Source of the DNA: Duganella levis
GTDB taxonomy: Bacteria; Pseudomonadota; Gammaproteobacteria; Burkholderiales; Burkholderiaceae_D
Length of the DNA stretch: 64,000 bases
Reading direction: 5' to 3'
NCBI RefSeq assembly: GCF_009857605.1
Contig: NZ_WWCT01000012.1
Span: forward strand, 62,001 to 126,000
Part shown: piece by piece, positions 1-7,915 of the stretch
How the letters are laid out: every line of letters starts with the position of its first letter
How positions within the stretch are numbered: position 1 is the stretch's first letter
Notes under the pieces: model-generated
Told to the model about the DNA's origin: nothing
The model's database searches: none
The model's input: only the letters and a program-made list of their open reading frames with translations
Position numbers and translations under genes: made by a program

Positions 1-824
1 AGCTGGACCTGCGCGGCCTGAAAGTTGTGGTCGATTGTGCCCACGGCGCCGCCTACAACATCGCCCCGCACGTGTTCCATGAACTGGGTGCGGAAGTGAT
101 CGCCATCGGCAACAAGCCGGACGGCTTCAACATCAACCTCGATCATGGCGCCACCGCACCGGCCGCCATGGCCGCCGCCGTGCGCGCCCACGGCGCCGAC
201 CTCGGCATCGCGCTGGACGGCGACGCCGACCGCCTGATCATGTGCGACGCCAACGGCCGCCTGTACAACGGCGACGAGCTGCTGTACCTGATGGTGATGG
301 ACCGCCTGGCTACCGGCCCGGTCGCGGGTGCCGTTGGCACGCTGATGACCAATATGGCGGTCGAGGTCGCCTTGAAAGAGAAGGGCATCGGCTTCGCCCG
401 CGCCAAGGTCGGCGACCGCTACGTGCTGGAAGTGATGCAGGACAAGGGCTGGATTCTCGGCGGGGAAGGTTCCGGCCACCTGCTGGCGCTGGACAAGCAC
501 ACCACCGGCGACGGCATCATCTCCGCGCTGCAAGTGCTGTCGGCCCTCAAACGCGCCGGCAAATCGCTGGAAGAGTGCTGCGCCGAGCTGACCATCTTCC
601 CGCAAACGCTGATCAACGTCCGCGTGCCGGCCGGCTTCGACTGGACCAAAAACGCCGCCATGGTGGCGGAAAAAGAAAAGGTCGAAGCTGAGCTGGGCAA
701 CAGCGGGCGCGTGCTGATCCGCGCCTCCGGCACCGAGCCTCTGATCCGCGTGATGGTGGAGGCACGCGATGCCGACGCCGCCCAGTCGATGGCGCGCCGC
801 ATCGCCGACAGGGTCGAAAATTAA
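1..824 (+). CDS. glmM: Phosphoglucosamine mutase, C-terminal part (5' end outside window)
   Basis: GlmM converts glucosamine-6-phosphate to glucosamine-1-phosphate, the step before GlmU in UDP-GlcNAc synthesis for peptidoglycan and lipid A. The frame is open from base 3, so about 273 residues of a protein usually near 450 are visible. The metal-binding loop DGDADR and the C-terminal phosphate-binding loop [12 protein letters not shown] are both present, and EGSGH lies between them. The active-site serine loop would be upstream of the window. The product is cytosolic. Two tRNA genes follow on the same strand. The family call is secure; the missing start cannot be judged. Confidence 0.96.
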   Translation, partial: LDLRGLKVVVDCAHGAAYNIAPHVFHELGAEVIAIGNKPDGFNINLDHGATAPAAMAAAVRAHGADLGIALDGDADRLIMCDANGRLYNGDELLYLMVMDRLATGPVAGAVGTLMTNMAVEVALKEKGIGFARAKVGDRYVLEVMQDKGWILGGEGSGHLLALDKHTTGDGIISALQVLSALKRAGKSLEECCAELTIFPQTLINVRVPAGFDWTKNAAMVAEKEKVEAELGNSGRVLIRASGTEPLIRVMVEARDADAAQSMARRIADRVEN

Positions 825-876
825 ATCGACCGCTTTGATTGACGGATTCGCGGACAACGACTAGAATACTGGTCTT

Positions 877-953
877 CGGAGTGTAGCGCAGCCCGGTAGC
901 GCACCTGGTTTGGGACCAGGGGGTCCAAGGTTCGAATCCTTGTACTCCGACCA
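877..953 (+). tRNA. tRNA-Pro (anticodon TGG)
   Basis: A 77-nt cloverleaf with encoded CCA. The acceptor arms CGGAGTG and TACTCCG pair with one terminal wobble, the T arm holds GGTTCGAATCC, and the anticodon loop reads TTTGGGA with TGG as anticodon. A hairpin with a T run follows 10 nt downstream. Confidence 0.97.
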
Positions 954-962
954 AGAACTTTT

Positions 963-992
963 AAACGGGTTGTCGAAAGACAGCCCGTTTTT
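963..992 (+). terminator. Intrinsic terminator after tRNA-Pro
   Basis: A 12-bp stem (AAACGGGTTGTC with GACAGCCCGTTT, one G-T wobble) closes on a GAAA loop and ends in a run of five T. It lies between the two tRNA genes, so they may be separate transcripts or partly read through. Confidence 0.8.
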
Positions 993-1023
993 CATTTCCG
1001 CCGCAGATTCCTGCAGCATATCT

Positions 1024-1100
<77 letters not shown>

Positions 1101-1108
1101 ATAAAATC

Positions 1109-1142
1109 AAGGACTTAGAGAGTATCTCAAGTCCTTTTTTTG
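1109..1142 (+). terminator. Intrinsic terminator after tRNA-Arg
   Basis: AAGGACTT pairs with AAGTCCTT. The stem is extended by GAGA/TCTC with a bulged A and closed by a short loop, followed by a run of seven T. Confidence 0.75.
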
Positions 1143-1170
1143 TATCTTTAGTTTTTCCGTGTACCTGTTG

Positions 1171-1833
1171 ATGACTGATTTGGAAAAACGTATCCAGATG
1201 TGTGAGTTGGAAAACTCATTCTTGCGTAAAAAAATCAACCGACAAAATAAGTTTTGGTCCGTGGCTTTCCTTCTAGCGCTGGGGGGCGGCGCCGTTGCAA
1301 GCGTAGGGTTGAAACAAGAGACATTCGAAAGCGTTACGGCGAAAGAAATCGTCGTCGTCGATTCGGCTGGCATCGTACGAGCTCGGCTCGGCGGGGACTT
1401 GCCGGATGGTGTTATGGCCAATGGCCACGTTGCCAAGCGCGGTGCGAAGGCGGGTGGACTCATCATTTACGACGAGGAAGGGATTGAGCGCGGGGGCTAC
1501 GTCACGCAAGACCAGGGAAGTAATGCGATGCTCACGTTGGATTCCAAATACCGTCAATTGGCGCTGTTCGTCGCTGGACCGGGAGAGAAGAGCGAAGCCA
1601 GCGCTTTACGCCTATGGAATAAGGGTGGCTCGATTGAATTGCGGAGTGATGCGAGCGGTCCTCGACTGACGATTGCTGATTCAAAAAAAGTGAAGATACA
1701 ACAGCCCGAAGTCAGTCCTTCTCCCGATATTTGTGCAGAATACAAAAAAGCGGAATCGCCAGGTTTGGGCCGACAGTATTGTGAAGGCCGCTTTACTGAA
1801 GCCGCATGTAACGTTTGTCTTGGAGCCAATTAG
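1171..1833 (+). CDS. Hypothetical membrane-anchored protein with C-terminal cysteine cluster
   Basis: A 220-residue protein with no recognised family. Residues 1-26 look like a short coiled coil, followed by one membrane segment at about 28-47, so the rest is probably periplasmic. The body is repetitive in the beta-rich style 'VVDSAGIVRARLGG', 'IIYDEEGIERGGYV', 'LRLWNKGGSIELRSD', which suggests a beta-solenoid-like fold. The last 35 residues hold four cysteines. The ATG at 1171 is chosen; an in-frame GTG lies at 1159, and neither has a strong ribosome-binding site. GC is lower than in most of the window. It follows tRNA-Arg and is convergent with the next gene. Confidence 0.6.
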   Translation: MTDLEKRIQMCELENSFLRKKINRQNKFWSVAFLLALGGGAVASVGLKQETFESVTAKEIVVVDSAGIVRARLGGDLPDGVMANGHVAKRGAKAGGLIIYDEEGIERGGYVTQDQGSNAMLTLDSKYRQLALFVAGPGEKSEASALRLWNKGGSIELRSDASGPRLTIADSKKVKIQQPEVSPSPDICAEYKKAESPGLGRQYCEGRFTEAACNVCLGAN

Positions 1834-1843
1834 TGAACTGAAA

Positions 1844-2149
1844 TCACGCCTTGGCCTCCGTCCTGCGTTCCAGCCATTCACTGCCGCCATTGTTCAATGC
1901 CTTGGTGACCGATGCTGGCGGCAGGCTGTACACCGTGGCCCAGGTGGCGCTGCCGTCGCTGGCATTGGAGGGAAAGCTGCTGGACTCAATCGGCCAGTGG
2001 TATTTGCGCTTCAATGTTTTGATGATGGCGGCGAGCGAGGTGCGGCCTTGCAGCGGCTCAGCGCCGGTCTGGTCGGCGTTTGACAACAGCACCGCCAGCA
2101 CGGCGCCACGCGCGGTCAATGGGCCGGGGAATTTGGGAGTTTTTGACAT
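1844..2149 (-). CDS. Small helix-turn-helix-like hypothetical protein
   Basis: A 101-residue cytosolic protein. The N-terminal two thirds (TARGAVLAVLLSNADQ ... LQGRTSLAAIIKTLKRKY) read like a winged-helix or phage-type helix-turn-helix fold, with small helices and a basic recognition-like helix. The C-terminus is basic (EWLERRTEAKA). It ends 10 bp from the stop of the convergent gene 1171-1833. DNA binding is a guess from composition. No conserved partner is nearby. Confidence 0.5.
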   Translation of the reverse strand: MSKTPKFPGPLTARGAVLAVLLSNADQTGAEPLQGRTSLAAIIKTLKRKYHWPIESSSFPSNASDGSATWATVYSLPPASVTKALNNGGSEWLERRTEAKA

Positions 2150-2393
2150 CCCATCATTCTATAGGAGGTTAATTCCGCGACTCCGCCGCATACGATTTTT
2201 AGCGACAGCTATCATGCCGATAGATTCATTGTTATTGATCTGTGGAATCTTTTAGGGCATAGTATCAGCATAGTTTCTCTACCGATGCGCCGACCTTGCC
2301 CTAGCCGCCGCTTCCGCCACATTCCCGTTGTCCATCGCCCTGAACCCGCGAGTTTGGTTATCAACCCAACTTTGCCACTTTCAGGAGCGTCCC

Positions 2394-4031
2394 ATGGATT
2401 CGTTCAAAAAATTAAAAATCGGTACCCAGTTGTCGCTGGGTTTCGGCATGTTGACGGCGCTGATGCTGGTGCTGGCCGTGTTTTCGGTCATGCGGGTGTC
2501 GTCGCTAGCCAAGGCTTTTCAGGAAGATAACCGTATTTCGGCGGAACGGCTGGAGCCGCTGTACGTGGCGCGCGAGGCGCTGGCGCAGACCGGTCTGGCG
2601 GCGCGCAACGCCTATATCTTTACCGATGAGGCGCAGGCCGCCAAGGAATTGGCCATCGTTGATGAGCAAAAAGCCGTTTATCTGGCCGCCGTCGAGAAAA
2701 TGACACCGGCCTATGCTGGCGATCCACAATTCGCCAAGGTTAAGGATGGCTTGCTGGCGATGGCGGAGGAGCTAAAACGTCCGCGCAAGTACCGCGAAGC
2801 CGGCAAGATGGAGGAATATGGCCGCTTCCTGGTCAATGAATGCAGCCCTCTGCGCCGGCGCATCGTGCAGGACATGGCGGTGCTGGTGGCTTCCGCCCAG
2901 AAAGAGTCTGAAGGCTCTGCCGAGCTTGTGGCAGACTCCGCCACCGGCGCCCAGCGCCTGGTAACGGTGCTGGCGGGCGTGGCTTTCGTCCTGAGCGTGG
3001 TGATTGCCGGCCTGATCAAGCGTCTGCTGTTGAAACAATTGGGCGGCGAGCCGGTGTATGCTGCCGAGATCGCCAGCCGCATCGCCAAGGGTGATCTGGC
3101 GGTCAGCGTGCATCTGGCGCCGGAAGACAAGGATAGCTTGCTGTTCGCCATCAAAGGCATGCGCGACAGCCTGGCGGGCATCGTCAGCGAAGTGCGCCAC
3201 GGTACCGAGGCGATTACCCATGCGTCAAACGAGATTGCGACCGGCAACGTGGACCTGTCGCAGCGCACCGAGCAGCAGGCGCAATCGCTGGAGCGGGTGG
3301 CAACCGCCATGGAAGAACTGACCTCGACCGTCAAGCAAAACGCCAGCAATGCGCAGCAGGCCAATCAGTTATCGCAATCGGCGTCGGATGTATCGGAGCA
3401 GGGCGGTGTGGTAATGCGCCAGGTGACCGATACCATGGAATCGATTAATGATTCCTCTAAAAAGATCGTCGATATTATTTCTGTGATTGATGGCATTGCA
3501 TTCCAGACGAATATTCTGGCATTGAATGCGGCGGTAGAAGCAGCGCGTGCCGGTGAACAAGGCCGAGGTTTTGCCGTGGTGGCCAGTGAGGTCCGGGTAT
3601 TAGCGCAGCGTGCAGCGCAGGCTGCCAAGGAAATTAAGGTATTAATTGATGATTCGGTAGTGAAAGTCGGCTCCGGTTCGGAGCTGGTGCAAAAAGCCGG
3701 CGTTACCATGCATGAAGTGGTCGATAGCGTGCGCCGCGTTACTGCAATCATGTCCGAAATTAGTCATGCCAGCCAGGAGCAGAGTATTGGTATTCAGGAC
3801 GTCAGCCAGGCGCTGGGCCAAATGGATGGTATGACGCAGCAGAATACTGCGTTGGTGGAAGAAGCCAGTGCAGCAGCGGAAGAATTAAAAGAGCAAGCCA
3901 TCCATTTAAACGAAATCGTCGGCCAGTTTAAACTGGATGCCTCGGTGGCATCGGTTTCTCATTTAGCCGCGCAATCTGATGGCCATACTCCCGCGCGCAC
4001 TCGTCCCCGTCTTCGATTGGCAAATGGTTGA
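2394..4031 (+). CDS. Methyl-accepting chemotaxis protein
   Basis: A 545-residue transmembrane chemoreceptor that would control CheA. Order: membrane segment at about 13-35, a periplasmic four-helix-bundle ligand domain, a second segment at about 190-210, HAMP, then the long coiled-coil signalling domain. The hairpin tip [20 protein letters not shown] is the hallmark of the family. The ATG at 2394 is chosen because AGGAG sits 6 nt before it; an upstream frame start would add 22 non-conserved residues before the membrane segment. There is no CheR-binding pentapeptide at the C-terminus. The signalling half is clearly less GC-rich than the sensor half. The ligand is unknown, and no other che gene is nearby. 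Confidence 0.95.
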   Translation: MDSFKKLKIGTQLSLGFGMLTALMLVLAVFSVMRVSSLAKAFQEDNRISAERLEPLYVAREALAQTGLAARNAYIFTDEAQAAKELAIVDEQKAVYLAAVEKMTPAYAGDPQFAKVKDGLLAMAEELKRPRKYREAGKMEEYGRFLVNECSPLRRRIVQDMAVLVASAQKESEGSAELVADSATGAQRLVTVLAGVAFVLSVVIAGLIKRLLLKQLGGEPVYAAEIASRIAKGDLAVSVHLAPEDKDSLLFAIKGMRDSLAGIVSEVRHGTEAITHASNEIATGNVDLSQRTEQQAQSLERVATAMEELTSTVKQNASNAQQANQLSQSASDVSEQGGVVMRQVTDTMESINDSSKKIVDIISVIDGIAFQTNILALNAAVEAARAGEQGRGFAVVASEVRVLAQRAAQAAKEIKVLIDDSVVKVGSGSELVQKAGVTMHEVVDSVRRVTAIMSEISHASQEQSIGIQDVSQALGQMDGMTQQNTALVEEASAAAEELKEQAIHLNEIVGQFKLDASVASVSHLAAQSDGHTPARTRPRLRLANG

Positions 4032-4153
4032 TTAAAACCGGCGTGGCAGGGCGACCTGCCGCGTGCCTTGTTGCCTCGCCTCCATGCTAAAAATTGGCGT
4101 GAAGAAGCCCATTTCTGGCATACTCCGAGAGACTTGTCCCGGAGGAGTACCTG

Positions 4154-4579
4154 ATGAACATCGATACCATGGCTTTCACCCCCGGCGCCGCGCTGGCCGG
4201 CGGGTTGCTGATCGGCCTGGCTGCCGCCATATTTGTTTTATTCAATGGCCGTATTGCCGGCATTAGCGGCATACTCGGCGGTCTGATCAAACCACGTCGC
4301 GGCGATATAGGCTGGCGCCTGGCATTTATCGGCGGCCTGGTTGGTGCGCCGGTGATTTACAGCTTATTCTGGCGACTGCCGGATATTCATATCGAAGCGA
4401 ATCCCGCCACGCTGATTATTGCCGGTTTGATTGTCGGCGTTGGCACGCGAATTGGTTCGGGCTGTACCAGCGGCCACGGCGTATGTGGCATATCCAGATT
4501 ATCGCCGCGATCAATTGCCGCAACCCTGACGTTTATGGCGATGGGTTTTATTACCGTATTTTTGGTGCGCCATCTATGA
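4154..4579 (+). CDS. YeeE/YedE-family sulfur-compound transporter, first half
   Basis: A 141-residue inner-membrane protein with about four membrane segments, the N-terminal half of a two-protein YeeE/YedE transporter (DUF395). Members with known function import thiosulfate or other sulfur species. The motif [12 protein letters not shown], with C104, H108 and C111, is the conserved cysteine loop. A strong GGAGGAG lies 6 nt before the ATG. Its stop overlaps the ATG of the next gene (ATGA), so the two are translationally coupled. The substrate is inferred from the family; no sulfurtransferase or ArsR-type regulator is adjacent here. Confidence 0.9.
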   Translation: MNIDTMAFTPGAALAGGLLIGLAAAIFVLFNGRIAGISGILGGLIKPRRGDIGWRLAFIGGLVGAPVIYSLFWRLPDIHIEANPATLIIAGLIVGVGTRIGSGCTSGHGVCGISRLSPRSIAATLTFMAMGFITVFLVRHL

Positions 4580-4992
4580 TTATTATTTCTTTTCTGGCTG
4601 GCCTGATATTCGGTATCGGTCTGATTATTTCCGGGATGGCAGATCCGGCCAAGGTGCTGGCTTTTCTGGACATCACAGGATTATGGAATCCATCCTTGAT
4701 ATTCGTGATGGCTGGAGCAATTGGCGTGGGCTTCTTTGCTTTTCTATGGGCGAAATCGCGTAACACCACGCTGTTGGGTGCGGAAATGAAATTACCTTCC
4801 GCCACCAGGATTGATCGCCGGCTGATTATCGGCGCTGTGATGTTTGGAATAGGTTGGGGGATTGCCGGATTCTGTCCCGGCCCGGCGCTGGTCGGTCTTG
4901 GCATGGGTTTGCCGAAGGCGCTGATCTTTGTCGCCGCCATGCTGGCCGGCATGGCGCTGTACGAATTGATCGATCGACCGCGCGGTGGATAA
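4576..4992 (+). CDS. YeeE/YedE-family sulfur-compound transporter, second half
   Basis: A 138-residue inner-membrane protein with about four membrane segments. The loop [15 protein letters not shown], with C100, is the conserved cysteine motif of the second YeeE repeat. The start is the ATG at 4576, which overlaps the stop of the upstream half by 4 nt. An open frame extends 93 bases further upstream, but that part only reads through the first gene in another frame. The two proteins probably form one channel. Separate half-genes are a normal form of this family, so this is not a frameshifted single gene. Confidence 0.9.
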   Translation: MIIISFLAGLIFGIGLIISGMADPAKVLAFLDITGLWNPSLIFVMAGAIGVGFFAFLWAKSRNTTLLGAEMKLPSATRIDRRLIIGAVMFGIGWGIAGFCPGPALVGLGMGLPKALIFVAAMLAGMALYELIDRPRGG

Positions 4993-5066
4993 CTTTTACT
5001 GCGGAAAAATTACGCAGTAAACATTTGTCCTTTTAAAACAAGCACTTGTTTGTGCCGCCTGTGGCT

Positions 5067-5100
5067 TGTTAACAGGCTTATCCACAGAATTTGTTAACAA
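5067..5100. promoter_or_regulatory. Perfect DnaA-box sequence flanked by TTGTTAACA repeats
   Basis: TTATCCACA at 5078-5086 matches the consensus DnaA box exactly. TTGTTAACA occurs on each side, at 5067-5075 and 5091-5099. The site lies in the 125-bp gap between the YeeE genes and a convergent acetyltransferase. A single box can titrate DnaA or occur by chance, and no origin genes are nearby. Confidence 0.4.
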
Positions 5101-5117
5101 CCGCTGGCGACACAACC

Positions 5118-5567
5118 TTAGCCGAACATCGGCGTGAATATCCTGCGCTGCAAGGGGCTGATTTCCTTGCGCCACAAGCGCGGCAGCAGGGGATCGGGCA
5201 CGAAGGACTGCGACTTGTAGAAATCGTCGGTGCCTTCGGCGGCCTCCAGGATCAGTCGCTGGATGCCGGTTCCGAGGCAGTATTGTTCGATTCGCTTGAT
5301 AAGCCAGTGACCTACGCCACGGCCGCGATACTGGCTCGAAATCATCAATTCCGACACAAAGCAGAACATCGGCGGCGCCATTTCCAGCCTGGCGATGCCG
5401 ATTTGCTTGTTCTTCAGGTCTACCGCCACCCACTGGATGGTGCCGCGCGCATCACCTGCCTGCTTTTGCGGGAGTCCACCCTTGAAGCCGGCATCTTTGC
5501 GGAATGCCAACAGCACTTTGTCGGTCGGAGGCGCCTTCATTGGGCGAAACTGCAGGTCAAGATCCAT
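5118..5567 (-). CDS. GNAT-family N-acetyltransferase
   Basis: A 149-residue cytosolic protein. The acetyl-CoA-binding motif A is seen as ELMISSQYRGRGVGHWLIKR, followed by a typical helix and strand (CLGTGIQRLILEAAEG) and the terminal DDFYKSQSF segment. The acyl acceptor cannot be told. It is divergent from the flavin reductase at 5675, with an inverted repeat in the gap. The start at 5567 is the first ATG, and the N-terminus has no signal peptide. Confidence 0.85.
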   Translation of the reverse strand: MDLDLQFRPMKAPPTDKVLLAFRKDAGFKGGLPQKQAGDARGTIQWVAVDLKNKQIGIARLEMAPPMFCFVSELMISSQYRGRGVGHWLIKRIEQYCLGTGIQRLILEAAEGTDDFYKSQSFVPDPLLPRLWRKEISPLQRRIFTPMFG

Positions 5568-5578
5568 ATATGTGTTTC

Positions 5579-5599
5579 ATCTAAGTATTTTACTTAGAT
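5579..5599. promoter_or_regulatory. Inverted repeat between divergent genes (possible operator)
   Basis: ATCTAAGTA and TACTTAGAT form perfect 9-bp arms around a TTT spacer. The repeat lies 12 bp upstream of the acetyltransferase start and 75 bp upstream of the flavin reductase. There is no T run typical of a terminator, so an operator is more likely. The cognate regulator is not known. Confidence 0.45.
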
Positions 5600-5674
5600 T
5601 AAGGCCCGCACCGCAGGAGCGCAATACCCGATTTGTATAAATTGTTTCGTTTTTGTCTTGTGCGACAATACTGA

Positions 5675-6298
5675 ATGAGCGACCAATACTTCTATGAACC
5701 GGCGCAAGGCCACGGCCTGCCGCATGATCCCTTCAACGCCATCGTCGGCCCGCGCCCGATCGGCTGGATTTCCACCCGCGCCGCCAACGGCAATCTCAAC
5801 CTGGCGCCTTACAGCTTCTTCAACGCCTTCAATTACACGCCGCCACTGATCGGTTTTGCCAGCCTGGGCCGCAAGGACACGCTGCGCAATATCGAGGAAA
5901 CCGGGGAATTTGTATGGAACCTGGCGACCCGGCCGCTGGCCGACGCCATGAACGCCAGTTGCGCCACTGCGCCGCCGGAGGTGGACGAGTTCCAGCTGGC
6001 TGGCCTGACGCCGCAGGCATCCACTATCGTCAGCGTGCCGCGCGTGGCGGAAAGTCCGGTGTCGTTCGAGTGCAAGTGCAGCCAGATCATCCGCCTGCAA
6101 GGCGCGTCCGGCGCGGAGACCGATAGCTGGCTGATACTCGGGGAAGTGGTGGGAGTGCACATTGCGCGCGCGCTGCTACGCGACGGCGTTTATGATACGG
6201 CCGGCTCGCGCACCATCCTGCGTGGCGGCGGCCCGGCCGATTACTTCGAAATCACGCCGGAGCAGCTGTTCCGCATGACGCGGCCCAGCTATCCGTAA
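5675..6298 (+). CDS. Flavin reductase-family (FMN-binding split-barrel) protein
   Basis: A 207-residue cytosolic protein of the flavin reductase-like/RutF family, which binds FMN and either supplies reduced flavin or acts as an NAD(P)H:flavin oxidoreductase. The signature VGPRPIGWISTRAANGNLNLAPYSFFNAF near residues 24-52 and the segment VWNLATRPLADAMN fit the FMN-binding core. The length is usual for the family. The start ATG at 5675 comes before MSDQYFYEPAQGHG, which resembles relatives. No partner oxygenase is adjacent, so the substrate is unknown. Confidence 0.85.
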   Translation: MSDQYFYEPAQGHGLPHDPFNAIVGPRPIGWISTRAANGNLNLAPYSFFNAFNYTPPLIGFASLGRKDTLRNIEETGEFVWNLATRPLADAMNASCATAPPEVDEFQLAGLTPQASTIVSVPRVAESPVSFECKCSQIIRLQGASGAETDSWLILGEVVGVHIARALLRDGVYDTAGSRTILRGGGPADYFEITPEQLFRMTRPSYP

Positions 6299-6301
6299 CG
6301 A

Positions 6302-7378
6302 TTAGTAGGTGTAGAACATGCGTTGAATCTGCTTGCTGTCGCTGGTCTTGGTCAGCGCCAGCATCAGCAGGATGCGGGCTTTCTGCGGGTTCAGCGTGTC
6401 GGACGCGACAAAGTCCAGCTCATCGTCATTTGCTTCGCCGTTGCGCGCCACAATGCCCTGGCCGACGCGGCTGGAACGCACGATCAGCACGCCTTGTTTG
6501 CGCGCAGCGATCAGGCCGGCCTTGACCGGCGTGGCCAGGCTGCCGTCGCCCACGCCAGCGTGGATGATGCCCTTGGCGCCAGCCGCCACCAGCGCGTTCA
6601 GCGCCACTGGGCTAACATTCGCATAACCGTAGACGATATCGACCTGCGGCAGCGCGTCCAGCTTGCTGACGTCGAACTCGGTGTCTGCCGTGTGCTTGCG
6701 CGCCGACACGTGGTAGAAGTACGGCTTGTTGCCCTGGATGTAGCCCAGCATGCCGAGTTCCGGCGTCTTGAAGCTGTCCGGGGTCGAGGTGTTGGTCTTG
6801 GTGACGTCGCGGGCGGCGTGGATCTGGTCATTCATCGCCACCAGCACGCCTTTGCCGACGGCTTCCTTGCTGGCCGCAAGCAGCACGGCGTTGTACAGGT
6901 TGATCGGACCGTCGGCCGACAGCGCGGTGCCCGGGCGCATGGCGCCGACCAGCACCACCGGCTTGTGGCTCTTGACGGTCAGGTCCAGGAAGTAGGCGGT
7001 TTCTTCCAGCGTGTCGGTGCCGTGCGTAATGACGATACCGTCAACTGCTGGATCGGCCAAAAGAGTGTTGACGCGCTTGGCCAGTTTGAGCCAATGTTCA
7101 TTGCTCATGTTTTCGCTGGCGATCTGGAACACTTGTTCGCCCTTGACGTCGGCGACCTTGGCCAGTTCCGGCACGGCGGCGATCAGGCTGTCGACGCCGA
7201 CGGTGGCGGCGGTGTAGCCGACCGTGGTGGTGCTGGTGGCGCCGCTGCCGGCAATGGTGCCGCCGGTGGCCAGAATGGTCACGTGGGCCAGTTTGTCAGC
7301 TGCCCCGGCATAGGAACTGAGCAACATTGCGCAGGTCAGCAGGGCGGTGTACCAGCGGGCGGTTTGAGGGTAAGGCAT
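6302..7378 (-). CDS. Type II (periplasmic) L-asparaginase
   Basis: A 358-residue enzyme that hydrolyses asparagine (and often glutamine) to the acid and ammonia in the periplasm. A signal peptide covers residues 1-26 and ends SSYAGA. The nucleophile motif LATGGTIAG (T41) and the second catalytic motif THGTDTLEETAYFL are intact, as is GAMRPGTALSADGP. The ATG at 7378 is chosen because CAGGAG lies 7 nt upstream and the signal peptide begins here; an upstream in-frame start would bury the signal. It is convergent with the flavin reductase, 3 bp away. Secretion fits nitrogen scavenging. Confidence 0.93.
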   Translation of the reverse strand: MPYPQTARWYTALLTCAMLLSSYAGAADKLAHVTILATGGTIAGSGATSTTTVGYTAATVGVDSLIAAVPELAKVADVKGEQVFQIASENMSNEHWLKLAKRVNTLLADPAVDGIVITHGTDTLEETAYFLDLTVKSHKPVVLVGAMRPGTALSADGPINLYNAVLLAASKEAVGKGVLVAMNDQIHAARDVTKTNTSTPDSFKTPELGMLGYIQGNKPYFYHVSARKHTADTEFDVSKLDALPQVDIVYGYANVSPVALNALVAAGAKGIIHAGVGDGSLATPVKAGLIAARKQGVLIVRSSRVGQGIVARNGEANDDELDFVASDTLNPQKARILLMLALTKTSDSKQIQRMFYTY

Positions 7379-7495
7379 GCGATCTCCTGATCGGGCAGTA
7401 AAGCTTGGGATAGTAACAAAAGCGCCGCGTGTCAACAATGCGGGGTGTTGCCGCGTTAAGTCAGGATCGCGGGAAAAATATAATAGAGAAAATAT

Positions 7496-7825
7496 ATGAG
7501 ATTGGCTATCACGATGGCATTAATGCTGGCGCTGGCCGCTTGCGGTAAGACGGCGGCACAGAAACAGCAAGAGGAAGCAGCAACGCTGACCCAGCTGGGC
7601 GAAAAATATGTGAAGGAAAAAATCCTGGAGCCGAACAAGGCGCAGTTTCGCAATCAGTTCGTCGGCAAGGGCGGCGCGCCGTGCGGCGAAGTCAACGCCA
7701 AGGATGCGTTTGGCGGCTATATCGGCTTCCAGCGTTATATTTCGGTGGCGCGCGACCTGACCTTGCTGGCGCAGGATGTCTCTCCCGCCGAGTTTGAGGC
7801 GCAGTGGCAGCAGCTCTGCCGGTAA
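7496..7825 (+). CDS. Small lipoprotein of unknown function
   Basis: A 109-residue protein with a lipoprotein signal: MRLAITMALMLALAACGK, with the lipobox LAAC and the lipidated Cys at residue 16. The mature part begins with a Gln/Glu-rich helix, then a compact domain with two cysteines (APCGE and the QLCR end) that could form a disulfide. No family is recognised. It is divergent from the asparaginase and stands alone. The ATG at 7496 begins the signal peptide directly. Confidence 0.7.
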   Translation: MRLAITMALMLALAACGKTAAQKQQEEAATLTQLGEKYVKEKILEPNKAQFRNQFVGKGGAPCGEVNAKDAFGGYIGFQRYISVARDLTLLAQDVSPAEFEAQWQQLCR

Positions 7826-7915
7826 AAGCAGAGGCCTCGGCGACCTGCCGGAAGGGAGGCTGCCGGCATGGGCAATTAGCGCTATCATGACCGTATCACA
7901 TCGCGAGGATACGGT

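Noticed and set aside
4154..4992. Possible frameshifted single YeeE gene
   Set aside because: The two halves overlap as ATGA and each has a complete cysteine motif; split pairs are normal in this family.
5078..5086. Replication origin
   Set aside because: Only one DnaA box, with no dnaA, dnaN, parAB, gidA or AT-rich unwinding region in the window.
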